Below, piece after piece: positions 18,971 to 26,891 of a stretch of DNA of 28,499 bases (position 1 is the stretch's first letter; every line of letters starts with the position of its first letter). The position numbers and the translations under genes were made by a program. Source of the stretch: a virus. Under the pieces are notes generated by a model. It saw only the letters and a list, made by a program, of their open reading frames with translations, was not told where the DNA came from and searched no databases. The DNA lies in the IMG/VR virus record IMGVR_UViG_3300044655_001778, positions 1 through 28,499 of that record, one strand, 5' to 3'.

Positions 18971-19269
18971 GTTACGGTGTAGGTAGTTATGAATCTGTTG
19001 CTGATTTGCCGTTGGCTTCTAAAGTTGGAATTGCAGTAGCTCAGGTTGGCATAAATCTGTACACAAGTAATGGGATTAGTTGGAATGTGGGAGCGTTATC
19101 AAACATGGTTTATGGTGCCAATGGTTTGCTCAGTTGGACAGAGGATAATATAGACTACACAGCGACCTATAGCGGCGGCAATATTGCAACAGTAACCGGC
19201 GGCGGTGTTGTTAAAACATTTACCTATAGCGGCGGTAAATTATCTGGCGTGACTGTGGGAGCTGCATAA
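18967..19269 (+). CDS. Small beta-repeat protein before the tailspike (100 aa)
   Basis: Starts MSYGVGSYESVADLPLASKV. An N-terminal segment resembling fibre-tip modules (ADLPLASKVGIAVAQVGINLY, with one strand per 10 residues) is followed by two short related repeats, YTATYSGGNIATVTG and FTYSGGKLSGVTVG. It overlaps the tailspike by one base (TAATG). It may be a tail or tailspike accessory subunit; that is inferred from the repeats and position. Confidence 0.6.
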   Translation: MSYGVGSYESVADLPLASKVGIAVAQVGINLYTSNGISWNVGALSNMVYGANGLLSWTEDNIDYTATYSGGNIATVTGGGVVKTFTYSGGKLSGVTVGAA

Positions 19270-21332
19270 TGGCGACTAGATATGTAGACTGCACAGTTTC
19301 AGCAGGTGTGGGCACAAACACAGGCACAGGCACAGAATTAGACCCATGGACTAACGTAGCATCCGCTTACACAGCCGCGACGGCTGGCGATACGATTTTG
19401 TTAAAAACAACAAAATCAGCTCCGTTTATGGTTACTGCAAATATTTCGGACACGAAAGGCGTGATTTTTGAACCGTGGGGGTCGGATAAGATTTACATCG
19501 ACGGCACAAATATGTCTGGGTCGTATGTGTTTCGGTTAGAACATGCCAATTCAGCGGCTAGAAAATGCGATATTAGCAAAACCAAGGTTTCAACCTATGC
19601 ATTTCGGATTAATGCGAATATTGCAGACGGCGCAATGGCTGACAACTATGTGCACGATTGCGCGGGTGATGCATTACTGACAGCGGCGGGTATTACATCG
19701 ACAGTTATTCTGCGGCGAAATCATTTCACACGCTGCAACATTGGACACAGGATTGATGCCCTTGGCGTTGGCGGACAGGTGCATATTTATGATACGCGTG
19801 ACGAAAATCATGCGTTGTATAGTCGCTCTGACGGTGCAAATACAGTTGTCAAAACATTCAGGTTGTTGTCTGGCGGACACACGAACGTCAATTGGCTGAC
19901 ACAAAACGGCGCGTCAACAGAACACAACAATCCGATTTTAATAGGTGGCGGCAAATTAGTAGCTCGCGACGTACAACAAAACACAGGTACAGGTGTAGCG
20001 GCTATTAAAGGTGGCGTTGTCACGTATCCCGTGCTGGATTCGACACCGTTTAATCTTGGCTTTTCCAATTCTGGCGGCGGCTCAAACACGTTAGATGCGT
20101 TAGTTAAAGGGCCAGCGGGTGAATCAGCAAAAATATTTAACAAGCCACGTCGCGGCGGCATGGTTTGTTTTATCCGTGATGATGTTGAGGCGTATGTGAC
20201 CGGCGGGGTTTTTGCAGGTGAATTAAACTCTTGGCTTGATGCTCTTGAGGCTCGCAGTCTGCGCGGAACATACGCAAATACAACCCGCGAAGGCGATAAC
20301 CCCAACGCTATATCGCCTGCGCAATGGCTTGAAATTAAATCCGTCATCGATAGGGGGCACGACCTTGCAACGCACGGGCGGACTGGCTGCCACATGCGGC
20401 ACGGCGGCGGCAATGGATTAGCCGCGCAATACACAGGCGCAGCAACAACAGTGAGATTCGTTATAGCGGCGAATCGTTTGCAAACATTTCACAACGGTAG
20501 CGCAACGCCAACACTGAATTATGATCTGATGCAATCCGGCATGACCATTTCCGGCATTGTCGGGCTTTTAAACGCCAACAGTTATACGGCAACCATTGCA
20601 ACGCTAGATACGTCACCAGCTGATGCTGTTCCCGCTAGATGTTTAGCAGATGTTGATATAGCTAACATCAAAACAGCGTCTAATAATCTGATTATTGATG
20701 CCGATCGGCTGGTCGATTGGGAAGTGACTGGTGCTGCTGATGATATTTTTAATAATACTGGCTACAGACCGAAAACCCATGTTTGGAGTGCTGGTAGTGC
20801 GAATTCAACAATTGCTGCAAAAGTTCTCAGTCGTGCCGGGTTTTATGGCGCGCGACTTGGATCAACTGTTGTGGCAAACATTACTGACGTAATTTATAAA
20901 TTCCCGCTTGAAGAATCAGGATACAGTTCTGCGGAAATGTTTGGATTGCATACCAACTTTTTAAATCAATCAACTGACGCTATTTTGACTCGATCAGTGC
21001 AAGCACTGTGTCATTGGGCAATGTGGCATGGTGTTCCACTTGTCATATACGCCCACGAATACGCCGAGTTTTCACTGGCTAAGTGGGGCGTTTTATTTGA
21101 TGCGGTCAAATCAACGGGCATTGCAATTGGCACATATACAGAGGTTGCAAAATGGGCCAAAGATACGGCAGCAACCAGGCCAACGCTTGAGCAGCAATAT
21201 ATCAATGATGATGCCTGGGATCCTGCTCTGAATAAAAATTCTGTTTATTTTGATTGGGCCTATGGTGCTGGTGGTGCCGGTGGTAGTGGCTTGAAATATC
21301 AAGTCACACCTAACTTATCAATACCGCTATGA
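19269..21332 (+). CDS. Tailspike with beta-helix and polysaccharide deacetylase-like domain
   Basis: A 687-residue receptor-binding and sugar-modifying protein. Residues 1-270 read as a parallel beta helix: RYVDCTVSAG...GTELDPWTNVASAYTAATAGDTI, followed by many short strands. From about 300 comes a NodB-like deacetylase region: the motif MVCFIRDDVEAY (metal-binding Asp pair), THGRTGCHMRHG (histidines), THVWSAGSANSTIAAKVLSR, GFYGAR, and VIYAHEYAEFSLAKWGVLFD. The exact metal triad differs in spacing from classical NodB (D-H-H). It probably binds and deacetylates or degrades host capsule or O-antigen. Position after the capsid module and before lysis genes is unusual for a spike. Confidence 0.78.
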   Translation: MATRYVDCTVSAGVGTNTGTGTELDPWTNVASAYTAATAGDTILLKTTKSAPFMVTANISDTKGVIFEPWGSDKIYIDGTNMSGSYVFRLEHANSAARKCDISKTKVSTYAFRINANIADGAMADNYVHDCAGDALLTAAGITSTVILRRNHFTRCNIGHRIDALGVGGQVHIYDTRDENHALYSRSDGANTVVKTFRLLSGGHTNVNWLTQNGASTEHNNPILIGGGKLVARDVQQNTGTGVAAIKGGVVTYPVLDSTPFNLGFSNSGGGSNTLDALVKGPAGESAKIFNKPRRGGMVCFIRDDVEAYVTGGVFAGELNSWLDALEARSLRGTYANTTREGDNPNAISPAQWLEIKSVIDRGHDLATHGRTGCHMRHGGGNGLAAQYTGAATTVRFVIAANRLQTFHNGSATPTLNYDLMQSGMTISGIVGLLNANSYTATIATLDTSPADAVPARCLADVDIANIKTASNNLIIDADRLVDWEVTGAADDIFNNTGYRPKTHVWSAGSANSTIAAKVLSRAGFYGARLGSTVVANITDVIYKFPLEESGYSSAEMFGLHTNFLNQSTDAILTRSVQALCHWAMWHGVPLVIYAHEYAEFSLAKWGVLFDAVKSTGIAIGTYTEVAKWAKDTAATRPTLEQQYINDDAWDPALNKNSVYFDWAYGAGGAGGSGLKYQVTPNLSIPL

Positions 21333-21499
21333 AAATCCACTGGAATCAACCAAGCACCCTACGGGGTGCAATCTGGCTAGTTGTTGGTATTGCGGGATTA
21401 ATACAATCCTGGGGCAATATCTCAATGCAGGATTTAATGTATCTTGGCGCTACTGTTGCAGGTGGTATGGGTGTGATGTCTGATGATGCTAAAAACTAG
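21329..21499 (+). CDS. Putative holin (56 aa)
   Basis: Starts at ATG 21329 (ATGA overlap with the tailspike stop). MKIHWNQPSTLRGAIWLV precedes a first transmembrane helix (about 12-27, VGIAGLIQSW) and a second (about 35-51, LMYLGATVAGGMGVM); the end is charged (SDDAKN). The W-x-x-P-S-T-x-R-G start plus two helices and a G-rich second helix fits a family of short phage holins that make the lethal membrane lesion for endolysin release. The two following genes complete a lysis cassette. Confidence 0.7.
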   Translation: MKIHWNQPSTLRGAIWLVVGIAGLIQSWGNISMQDLMYLGATVAGGMGVMSDDAKN

Positions 21500-21569
21500 C
21501 TTACTGCTACTGCTTGCCGCATGTAGCCACATAGCCTACGAAGCTCACCCTGCAAAAGGAGAGAAATAG
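21486..21569 (+). CDS. Micro-lipoprotein, Rz1-like or lysis-type (27 aa)
   Basis: The frame encodes MLKTSLLLLLAACSHIAYEA plus HPAKGEK. A positively charged start, a Leu-rich signal and the lipobox LAAC are clear; signal peptidase II would leave a 15-residue outer-membrane lipopeptide starting CSHI. It resembles a minimal Rz1-type outer spanin or a colicin-lysis-type lipoprotein. It overlaps the holin stop, and its own stop overlaps the next start by one base. ATG 21483 would add one Met. Too short for usual gene callers, but context and lipobox support it. Confidence 0.65.
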   Translation: MLKTSLLLLLAACSHIAYEAHPAKGEK

Positions 21570-21781
21570 TGCCAACACAAGAGCAATGTACACAGCTTAG
21601 CGTCAAGCAAGCGCAGCACGAAGCAAGGATTGAGGCTATCTCAGAAAGGCTTGATGAGTTACTTGAAGAGGTAAAAGGGCTTAGAAAATGGCTTTCCACT
21701 TATGGAACGGTGGTCTTAATTATTGCCATTCTCGGCGAACGAGCCGTTCCTATTGTGACTAAAATATTTGGTGCTAGTTAA
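21569..21781 (+). CDS. Coiled-coil protein with C-terminal membrane anchor (70 aa, lysis cassette)
   Basis: Starts at GTG 21569 with AAGGAGAG seven bases upstream. Residues 8-45 form a coiled coil (QLSVKQAQHEARIEAISERL, DELLEEVKGLRKWL); residues about 45-62 are hydrophobic (YGTVVLIIAILGERAV), giving a tail-anchored protein. The arrangement resembles XhlA-like proteins that assist holins. A spanin partner would have the opposite order (membrane helix first). It completes the cassette holin, lipoprotein, coiled-coil protein. Confidence 0.65.
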   Translation: MPTQEQCTQLSVKQAQHEARIEAISERLDELLEEVKGLRKWLSTYGTVVLIIAILGERAVPIVTKIFGAS

Positions 21782-22386
21782 TGATTACTGACTTCTCAAG
21801 CCTGCAAACTGCGATTGCTGCATGGACTCATAGAACCGATTTAACTAGCGTTATACCTGATTTTATCGGCATGGCCGAAAAACGTATGCAGGTTGATCTG
21901 AAAGTTTCGGAACTTGAAAAAACAGGCACTATTACAACAACAAGCGGCAACAACACGGTTACGCTTCCCACTGATTTCAGCACATTAATAGCAGCATCGT
22001 TAGATTCTGGCGGGCAAACAATCACGCTTGATTCTATGCCTTTGCATATTTTGCTTAATCAATACGGCAATTCTTCGACGGGTACGCCTCATAGTTACGC
22101 GTTACTGAATAACAGCTTGGTTTTAGGGCCAACGCCAGCAGGCGCGCTAACAATTACTGTTAGATATGCCTCGAACATACCGGCGCTTAGCGTATCAAAT
22201 ACAACCAATGACGTGCTAACAAAATACCCTGATTTGTACCTAAATTGCTGTATGGTTTTTGCTGCGCTATTTTTGCAAGATGATGGGCTGTTACAACGCT
22301 ATGAAGCTGCTTATCAACAAGCCATTAATGCTATCAATAATGCTGAATGGAGCAGGCATTCACCGATGACGATAAAGGCGGCGTAA
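21781..22386 (+). CDS. Head-tail adaptor protein
   Basis: A 201-residue protein with an N-terminal helical region, LQTAIAAWTHRTDLTSVIPD then FIGMAEKRMQVDLKV, in which the pattern F-I-x-x-A-E-x-R-[LM]-x-x-D-L is the hallmark of podovirus adaptors that sit under the portal (SU10/gp4-like). A beta-rich middle (VTLPTDFSTLIAASLDSGGQ) and a C-terminal helix (YLNCCMVFAALFLQDDGLLQ, YEAAYQQAINAIN) follow. It starts one base after the lysis cassette stop and ends overlapping the nozzle gene. Confidence 0.82.
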   Translation: MITDFSSLQTAIAAWTHRTDLTSVIPDFIGMAEKRMQVDLKVSELEKTGTITTTSGNNTVTLPTDFSTLIAASLDSGGQTITLDSMPLHILLNQYGNSSTGTPHSYALLNNSLVLGPTPAGALTITVRYASNIPALSVSNTTNDVLTKYPDLYLNCCMVFAALFLQDDGLLQRYEAAYQQAINAINNAEWSRHSPMTIKAA

Positions 22387-23840
22387 TGTTGAAATTTTTA
22401 CCTGATTCTACACCTGATACGCCAAGCGCTTTGCTGTATGTCAATAACATGATACCTACCCACAGAGGCGGCTATAAAACAGCGCTTGGCGCTCAAGCAG
22501 TTGGCAGTTATCCGGCATTAAGTGCAGCGGCATTAGGCTCGATCAGTATAGAAAAGCTGGACGGTTCAAGGCGTTTATTTGTCGGCACTGATACAAAACT
22601 GTACGAGGGCGCAAGCAATACATGGACAGATAGAAGCAAGGCGGGGAACTATACAGCGGGCGTTAAAAAATGGCGTTTTAGCCAGTTTGGCAATGTTACG
22701 CTGGCGGCCAATGGCATTGATAAAATTCAGGTCAGCACGACCGGCGCATTTTCAGATATTACCAATGCACCTGTAGCCAAGATTGTTGAAAATGCATCGC
22801 CTTTGTTCGTAATGGCGCTTGATACGGCTGCGTATGGGGCTAATAGCTGGTATTGCTCAGGCATTGCCGATTATACCGACTGGACTCCAAGCGCGGCGAC
22901 TTCATGCGCCTATGGTACGCTGTTGGACACTCCAGGGGCCATCACTGGCGGAAAACAGTTAGGCGAAAATTTTGTTATCTATAAACGCAATGCTATCTAT
23001 TTAGGGTCATACGTTGCCCCTGATCCGGTAATTTGGGCATTTTCTCTATTACCTGGCCCGGTTGGGTGCGTTTCACATGAGGCTATTGTTAATGCTGGTG
23101 ATTATCACCTGTTCATAGGCGATGGGGATTTTTACCTATTCGACGGCACAAGACCACGGCCTATAGGCGATGGTATAAAAAAATGGTTCTTTGCTAATGC
23201 ACTAGCAAGCCGGTTAAAGGATATTCAAAGTTTCCATGATCCATTAGAGGGGGTGGCGTATTGGTTCTATGTGTCCAATGTGGGCACAGTTATAGATTCA
23301 TGGGTGGCTTACAACTATAAAACGAGTTCCTGGGGGGCTGGATCGTTGTCCGGTGTAGAGTCAGTGGTTAATTACTTGACCTCTGTTTTTACATCGGACG
23401 ACATGGACGCGACGATTAAGCCGTCTTACGGGTACACTCCGACAATAGGCGGTGGTACTCCTATTTATTCTGAGGCCATGCGAAGATTGTCTTATTTTGA
23501 TTCAAGTCACGCATTCAAGGAATTATCCGATGCTGATACGGCCGGCGGCGAACTGATGACGGCAGACTTAGGCGACGATTCGCAGCGCTTCAGTTTGCTG
23601 AAGCGAGTAACGCCTATTTATCATGATGCTCCTACCACAGCCACGTTAAGCGCTTATTCGAGGCCAACATTAGCGCCAATGCCAACCCCAGCAAGCCCCA
23701 CAGCGACAGCGACACAAAACGCACAAGGTCGATTTGACTTTATGACGGCTGGCCGGGTGCATCGGGTTAAATTGTCACTCACAGGTTATGCTGAAATAGC
23801 TAAGTTAAACCCAGTCATAACCCCGCAAGGACTTGAATAA
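22386..23840 (+). CDS. Tail nozzle / beta-propeller virion protein
   Basis: A 484-residue protein starting at ATG 22386 (TAATG overlap; the upstream in-frame ATG 22347 lies in the adaptor gene). The sequence has repeated beta blades: GSISIEKLDGSRRLFVGTDT, KLYEGASNTWTD, WRFSQFGNVTLAANG, ENFVIYKRNAIYLGSYVAPD, YHLFIGDGDFYLFDGTRPRP, and a C-terminal beta domain. These match the nozzle proteins of short-tailed phages (P22 gp10/SU10-like), which extend the adaptor ring and close the DNA channel. It lies between adaptor and fibre, as expected. Confidence 0.82.
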   Translation: MLKFLPDSTPDTPSALLYVNNMIPTHRGGYKTALGAQAVGSYPALSAAALGSISIEKLDGSRRLFVGTDTKLYEGASNTWTDRSKAGNYTAGVKKWRFSQFGNVTLAANGIDKIQVSTTGAFSDITNAPVAKIVENASPLFVMALDTAAYGANSWYCSGIADYTDWTPSAATSCAYGTLLDTPGAITGGKQLGENFVIYKRNAIYLGSYVAPDPVIWAFSLLPGPVGCVSHEAIVNAGDYHLFIGDGDFYLFDGTRPRPIGDGIKKWFFANALASRLKDIQSFHDPLEGVAYWFYVSNVGTVIDSWVAYNYKTSSWGAGSLSGVESVVNYLTSVFTSDDMDATIKPSYGYTPTIGGGTPIYSEAMRRLSYFDSSHAFKELSDADTAGGELMTADLGDDSQRFSLLKRVTPIYHDAPTTATLSAYSRPTLAPMPTPASPTATATQNAQGRFDFMTAGRVHRVKLSLTGYAEIAKLNPVITPQGLE

Positions 23841-25570
23841 TGGGCCAATACAGCATTCCTCCACTACCAACGCCAAACGCACCCGATTTCGGGAACAAGC
23901 TGCGACAGGCATTAAATCAGATATTCAGGACGATTAATCAATCTATCAACACCAGCCATACACAATTACAAACCAACATCGATAACTTGGGGGCGATTGT
24001 TGGCGGCACTGGTGCGGTTTCTACCTATTTTCAGACCACAGAACCAACTACTGCGGCTTCAGGCGATCTATGGTTCGATACGGACGACAATAAAAAGATT
24101 TATCGTTATAGCGGCACAGCGTGGGAACTGGCAAGGGATGAAGGAATTGTTGCTGCAATATCGGCGGCAAACAATGCAGCCAACGACGCAGCGGCGGCAA
24201 TTGCTATAGCAGATGGCAAGATTACATCTTACTATCAAACGGCTGCACCAACCGGGTTGACTGCGGCTGATGCAGGCGATTTATGGTTCGATACGGACGA
24301 CGGTAACAAACTTTACAGATGGAGTGGCGCGGCATGGAATGCGGTACAAGATGCTGCCATCAGTACGGCTATCACAGCGGCAAACACGGCGCAAACCACA
24401 GCAGACGGGAAGATTTACTCGTATTACCAAACCACAGAACCGACAGGGCTTGTGGCTGGTGATGTTGGCGATCTTTGGTTTGATACAGACGACGGCAATA
24501 AACTGTATCGCTGGACGGGGTCGGCATGGGCAGCGGTACAAGATGCCGGGATAGCGACGGCATACAGTGCAGCCAACACCGCACAAACCACAGCAAACAC
24601 CAAAATATTAACATTTTTCGATACCGTAACCCCTACAGCAACGGCTATAGGTGATCTTTGGTACAACTCTTCAACCAAGCTTTTTAAGCGGTGGGATGGT
24701 GCAAGCTGGGTCAATGTCTCTAACCTGATTAACGGAACATCGGAAATAGCGGACGATGCAGGGCTGGGAACTACGGCAACATGGGGCGGCGTATCTGGAT
24801 CGGGTAAACCAGCGGATTACGCCACAGTGGGCGCAGCGATTGACACTAATTTAGTCGGTCAATTTAATAGCTCAAATATTAATACATACTTTGTCAACAA
24901 CTCTATTCCCAGTGCAAAAATATTAGAGATAACAGCAGACAAAATAAAAACCGGCACACTGGGGGCTTCTGAGGTCTTAACGGTGGGCACAGCAGTAAGA
25001 AGCGGCACATCAATGACTGGCGCGGGGGCGGTTTTTGACGGAAACGGCGGCAAGTTCTCGATAGGCAATGCAGCAACTAATATAACTTTTGACGGTATAA
25101 ACCCGATTTATGTGAATGGCGATATTATTTCAACAAGCAACTTAAAGGCAAATGCTACATTTGAAAAATGGCGCGACAGTTATTCTGTCAACTCTAATAT
25201 CACAACAACATTTGACGCACTGATAACAACAAAATCACTAACAACAGCCAATATAAAAACTGGCACGCTGCAATGCGATATTTATTTGTATATTGACGAG
25301 TTAGCAGTAAACGGAAGCACGAACTTGATTCAGCTTTATGCTAATTTAAAGAGGAATGGCGCTTTTGTTAAATCAACAATGAGCGGAACAGTTTTTTTGC
25401 CGTCTTATACAACTAGCAGAGGTACATACTTATCTGTTTTGCATTTGGTGGAATATATTGATGTTACGACAGGCGACGCGGTTTCTATAGAAATAAAGGG
25501 GCAATGCGATCAAAACAATAAAGTATCTGTTGGCACTATGTATGCATTTTGCACATTGCAAAAAAAATAA
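23840..25570 (+). CDS. Tail fibre protein with internal repeats
   Basis: A 576-residue protein. An N-terminal region of about 60 residues (NKLRQALNQIFRTINQSINT...coiled coil) probably anchors it to the tail. Three full repeats and one partial repeat of 64-68 residues follow (63-295), each with a beta part ending in GDLWFDTDD...YRWSG.AW and a helical A-N-T-A-Q-T-T-like segment. A C-terminal head (about 440-576) carries beta strands and DKIKTGTLGASEV-type spacer motifs. It would recognise the host surface. Overlaps the nozzle gene by TAATG. Confidence 0.82.
   Translation: MGQYSIPPLPTPNAPDFGNKLRQALNQIFRTINQSINTSHTQLQTNIDNLGAIVGGTGAVSTYFQTTEPTTAASGDLWFDTDDNKKIYRYSGTAWELARDEGIVAAISAANNAANDAAAAIAIADGKITSYYQTAAPTGLTAADAGDLWFDTDDGNKLYRWSGAAWNAVQDAAISTAITAANTAQTTADGKIYSYYQTTEPTGLVAGDVGDLWFDTDDGNKLYRWTGSAWAAVQDAGIATAYSAANTAQTTANTKILTFFDTVTPTATAIGDLWYNSSTKLFKRWDGASWVNVSNLINGTSEIADDAGLGTTATWGGVSGSGKPADYATVGAAIDTNLVGQFNSSNINTYFVNNSIPSAKILEITADKIKTGTLGASEVLTVGTAVRSGTSMTGAGAVFDGNGGKFSIGNAATNITFDGINPIYVNGDIISTSNLKANATFEKWRDSYSVNSNITTTFDALITTKSLTTANIKTGTLQCDIYLYIDELAVNGSTNLIQLYANLKRNGAFVKSTMSGTVFLPSYTTSRGTYLSVLHLVEYIDVTTGDAVSIEIKGQCDQNNKVSVGTMYAFCTLQKK
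24026..24724 (+). repeat. Tandem fibre repeats (about 192-204 bp units)
   Basis: Units begin at 24026, 24230, 24422 and 24614; the last is truncated. The DNA is nearly identical in blocks such as GATTTATGGTTCGATACGGA and GGCAA(T/C)AAACT(G/T)TA(T/C), so the copies are recent or kept alike by recombination. Units 2 and 3 are exactly 192 bp; unit 1 is 204 bp; unit 4 has diverged. Confidence 0.85.
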
Positions 25571-25578
25571 CCCAAAAA

Positions 25579-25587
25579 TGCTACAAT
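25579..25587 (+). promoter_or_regulatory. Possible extended -10 promoter before the cupin-like gene
   Basis: TGCTACAAT matches TGn-TATAAT except one base in the -10 (TACAAT). A TTGCAA sits 20 bases upstream of the -10, not at ideal spacing. The 53-base gap between fibre stop and the next ATG is unusually long for this operon, which supports a local start. Confidence 0.4.
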
Positions 25588-25623
25588 ATAACGTATCAAA
25601 AACAAGGTATTGGATATTTGTTG

Positions 25624-26136
25624 ATGAGTAAAAAGCTTACTCGAAAGCAGCAAAAAGCAGCTCGGCAACTAGCTATTCAAAAATATCGAGTGCAGAAAAT
25701 CGAGGATTTTTTAATTGATAATGTCGATCCTGTTGAATGTCCGGTAGTCCATCACTTTACAGACAACGAACAGCCTGAAATGAATGTATGTTGTCGTGAG
25801 TTCATGGTTCCTAAGGGCACGATATTAACCGGCACGATTTATAAACTTGAGTGCTTTTGGGTGATGGTTAAAGGACGCATGAGATTGATTGAAGGCGATC
25901 ATACGCGAGAAATTGAAGCGCCTGTTTTGCTGAAAAACGTAGTGAATACCAAAAACTCAGGGTATGCATACGAAGATTGTTTATTCTACGGATTTACACC
26001 GAATCCCACTAATTCAAGGGATTTGCATGAAGTCATCAATACCTTTTCAGCGATTGATGCAAACGAAATACAAGGGATGCCAGGTAACAAGCAGCAAGCA
26101 AACTATGAAAGGAGATTGTTAAATGAGGCTCATTAA
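25624..26136 (+). CDS. Cupin-like hypothetical virion-region protein (170 aa)
   Basis: Taken from ATG 25624; the frame is open to 25549, but that part overlaps the fibre end and promoter. A basic N terminus (MSKKLTRKQQKAARQLAIQK, helical) is followed by a beta-rich core: CREFMVPKGTILTGTIYKLE, CFWVMVKGRMRLIEGD, IEAPVLLKNVVNTKNSGYAY, and EDCLFYGFTPNP. The G-T-I...V-x-x-G-x-[MI]-x-[LI]-x-x-G spacing resembles a cupin fold such as sugar-binding or regulatory domains. Proteins of this shape occur with tail fibre genes in podoviruses, but their function is unknown. Overlaps the next gene by 14 bases. Confidence 0.65.
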   Translation: MSKKLTRKQQKAARQLAIQKYRVQKIEDFLIDNVDPVECPVVHHFTDNEQPEMNVCCREFMVPKGTILTGTIYKLECFWVMVKGRMRLIEGDHTREIEAPVLLKNVVNTKNSGYAYEDCLFYGFTPNPTNSRDLHEVINTFSAIDANEIQGMPGNKQQANYERRLLNEAH

Positions 26137-26845
26137 AACGAATTTTAGGTTTTTTTGTTGGCTGTTAAGCGGCCTACCAATGCATTTTGCCGGTGTTTCA
26201 GCGGGGACAGCGGCGGCAGTGGCGGCGGCGGCGGCGGGAGTTGCTGGGGCAGTTACAAAGAACAAAGGCGCAAAGCAAATGGGGGCTGGTGGTAGCGAAT
26301 CGACAACACAAACCAGCGTAAAAACCCTGCCAAAGTGGCTTCTGAATGATGCCAAGGCTTACCTTGAACGACAATACAATCTAAGCAACAAGGATTATGA
26401 ATCCTATCCAGGCTTCTATCAGCAACTCGCAAAAGAAGGGCAGGCAGCACAGGCCGCACAAAATGATTTTTTTGGCAGCACGGCTTTTAGACCGGCACAG
26501 CAAGCAGAGCCGCAGCAATTCAGGAATATAAATGATCGTGCGTATAACCCGTTGACTGCAAAACCTGGGGAGGCTTTGCCGGTAGCGCTTCAAAATGACG
26601 CTTATAATCGGTTGATGAGGCAGCAAAGGGATAATCCAAACTTCACGCCTCAAGTGGTCGATCAGCGGCAATATGACGCAATGAAAAAGCAGTACGGAAA
26701 GCTTTTCACAGGCATGAAAGATAACTTTTTTGTGACTGATCCAAGCCAGTATGCACAAATGCTAAACGTACAGCGACCACAGCAACAAGGATTGTTTGAG
26801 CAGTACGGCGGCAATTTAAACGGTATCGGGTTTTTAGGTCGATAA
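26123..26845 (+). CDS. Putative internal virion / DNA ejection protein A (240 aa)
   Basis: Starts at ATG 26123 with GGAG seven bases upstream. The first 50 residues are very hydrophobic: FRFFCWLLSGLPMHFAGVSA, then an Ala/Gly run (GTAAAVAAAAAGVAGAV) from a GGC/GCG-rich DNA stretch (26200-26240). The remainder is hydrophilic, Gln/Asn-rich with many aromatic residues (LERQYNLSNKDYESYPGFYQ, YDAMKKQYGKLFTGMKDNFF). A membrane-inserting N terminus on a Q/N-rich soluble body is expected of proteins ejected into the cell envelope. It directly precedes a similar larger gene. Confidence 0.6.
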   Translation: MRLIKTNFRFFCWLLSGLPMHFAGVSAGTAAAVAAAAAGVAGAVTKNKGAKQMGAGGSESTTQTSVKTLPKWLLNDAKAYLERQYNLSNKDYESYPGFYQQLAKEGQAAQAAQNDFFGSTAFRPAQQAEPQQFRNINDRAYNPLTAKPGEALPVALQNDAYNRLMRQQRDNPNFTPQVVDQRQYDAMKKQYGKLFTGMKDNFFVTDPSQYAQMLNVQRPQQQGLFEQYGGNLNGIGFLGR

Positions 26846-26860
26846 TTACACGCTTTAACC

Positions 26861-26875
26861 GCGTCGTGATGACGC
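26861..26875 (+). repeat. GTC-GAC leader hairpin (ejection gene)
   Basis: GCGTC-GTGAT-GACGC, a 5-bp stem with a 5-base loop, ends 16 bases before ATG 26892; AGGAG (26879-26883) follows as ribosome binding site. Fifth copy of the motif. Confidence 0.7.
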
Positions 26876-26891
26876 TATAGGAGTGCCACAC

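Noticed and set aside
19808-20434. 208-residue minus-strand frame opposite the tailspike
   Set aside because: Long only because the tailspike codon use avoids stops on the reverse strand; Pro/Ser/Cys-rich and unlike a folded protein.
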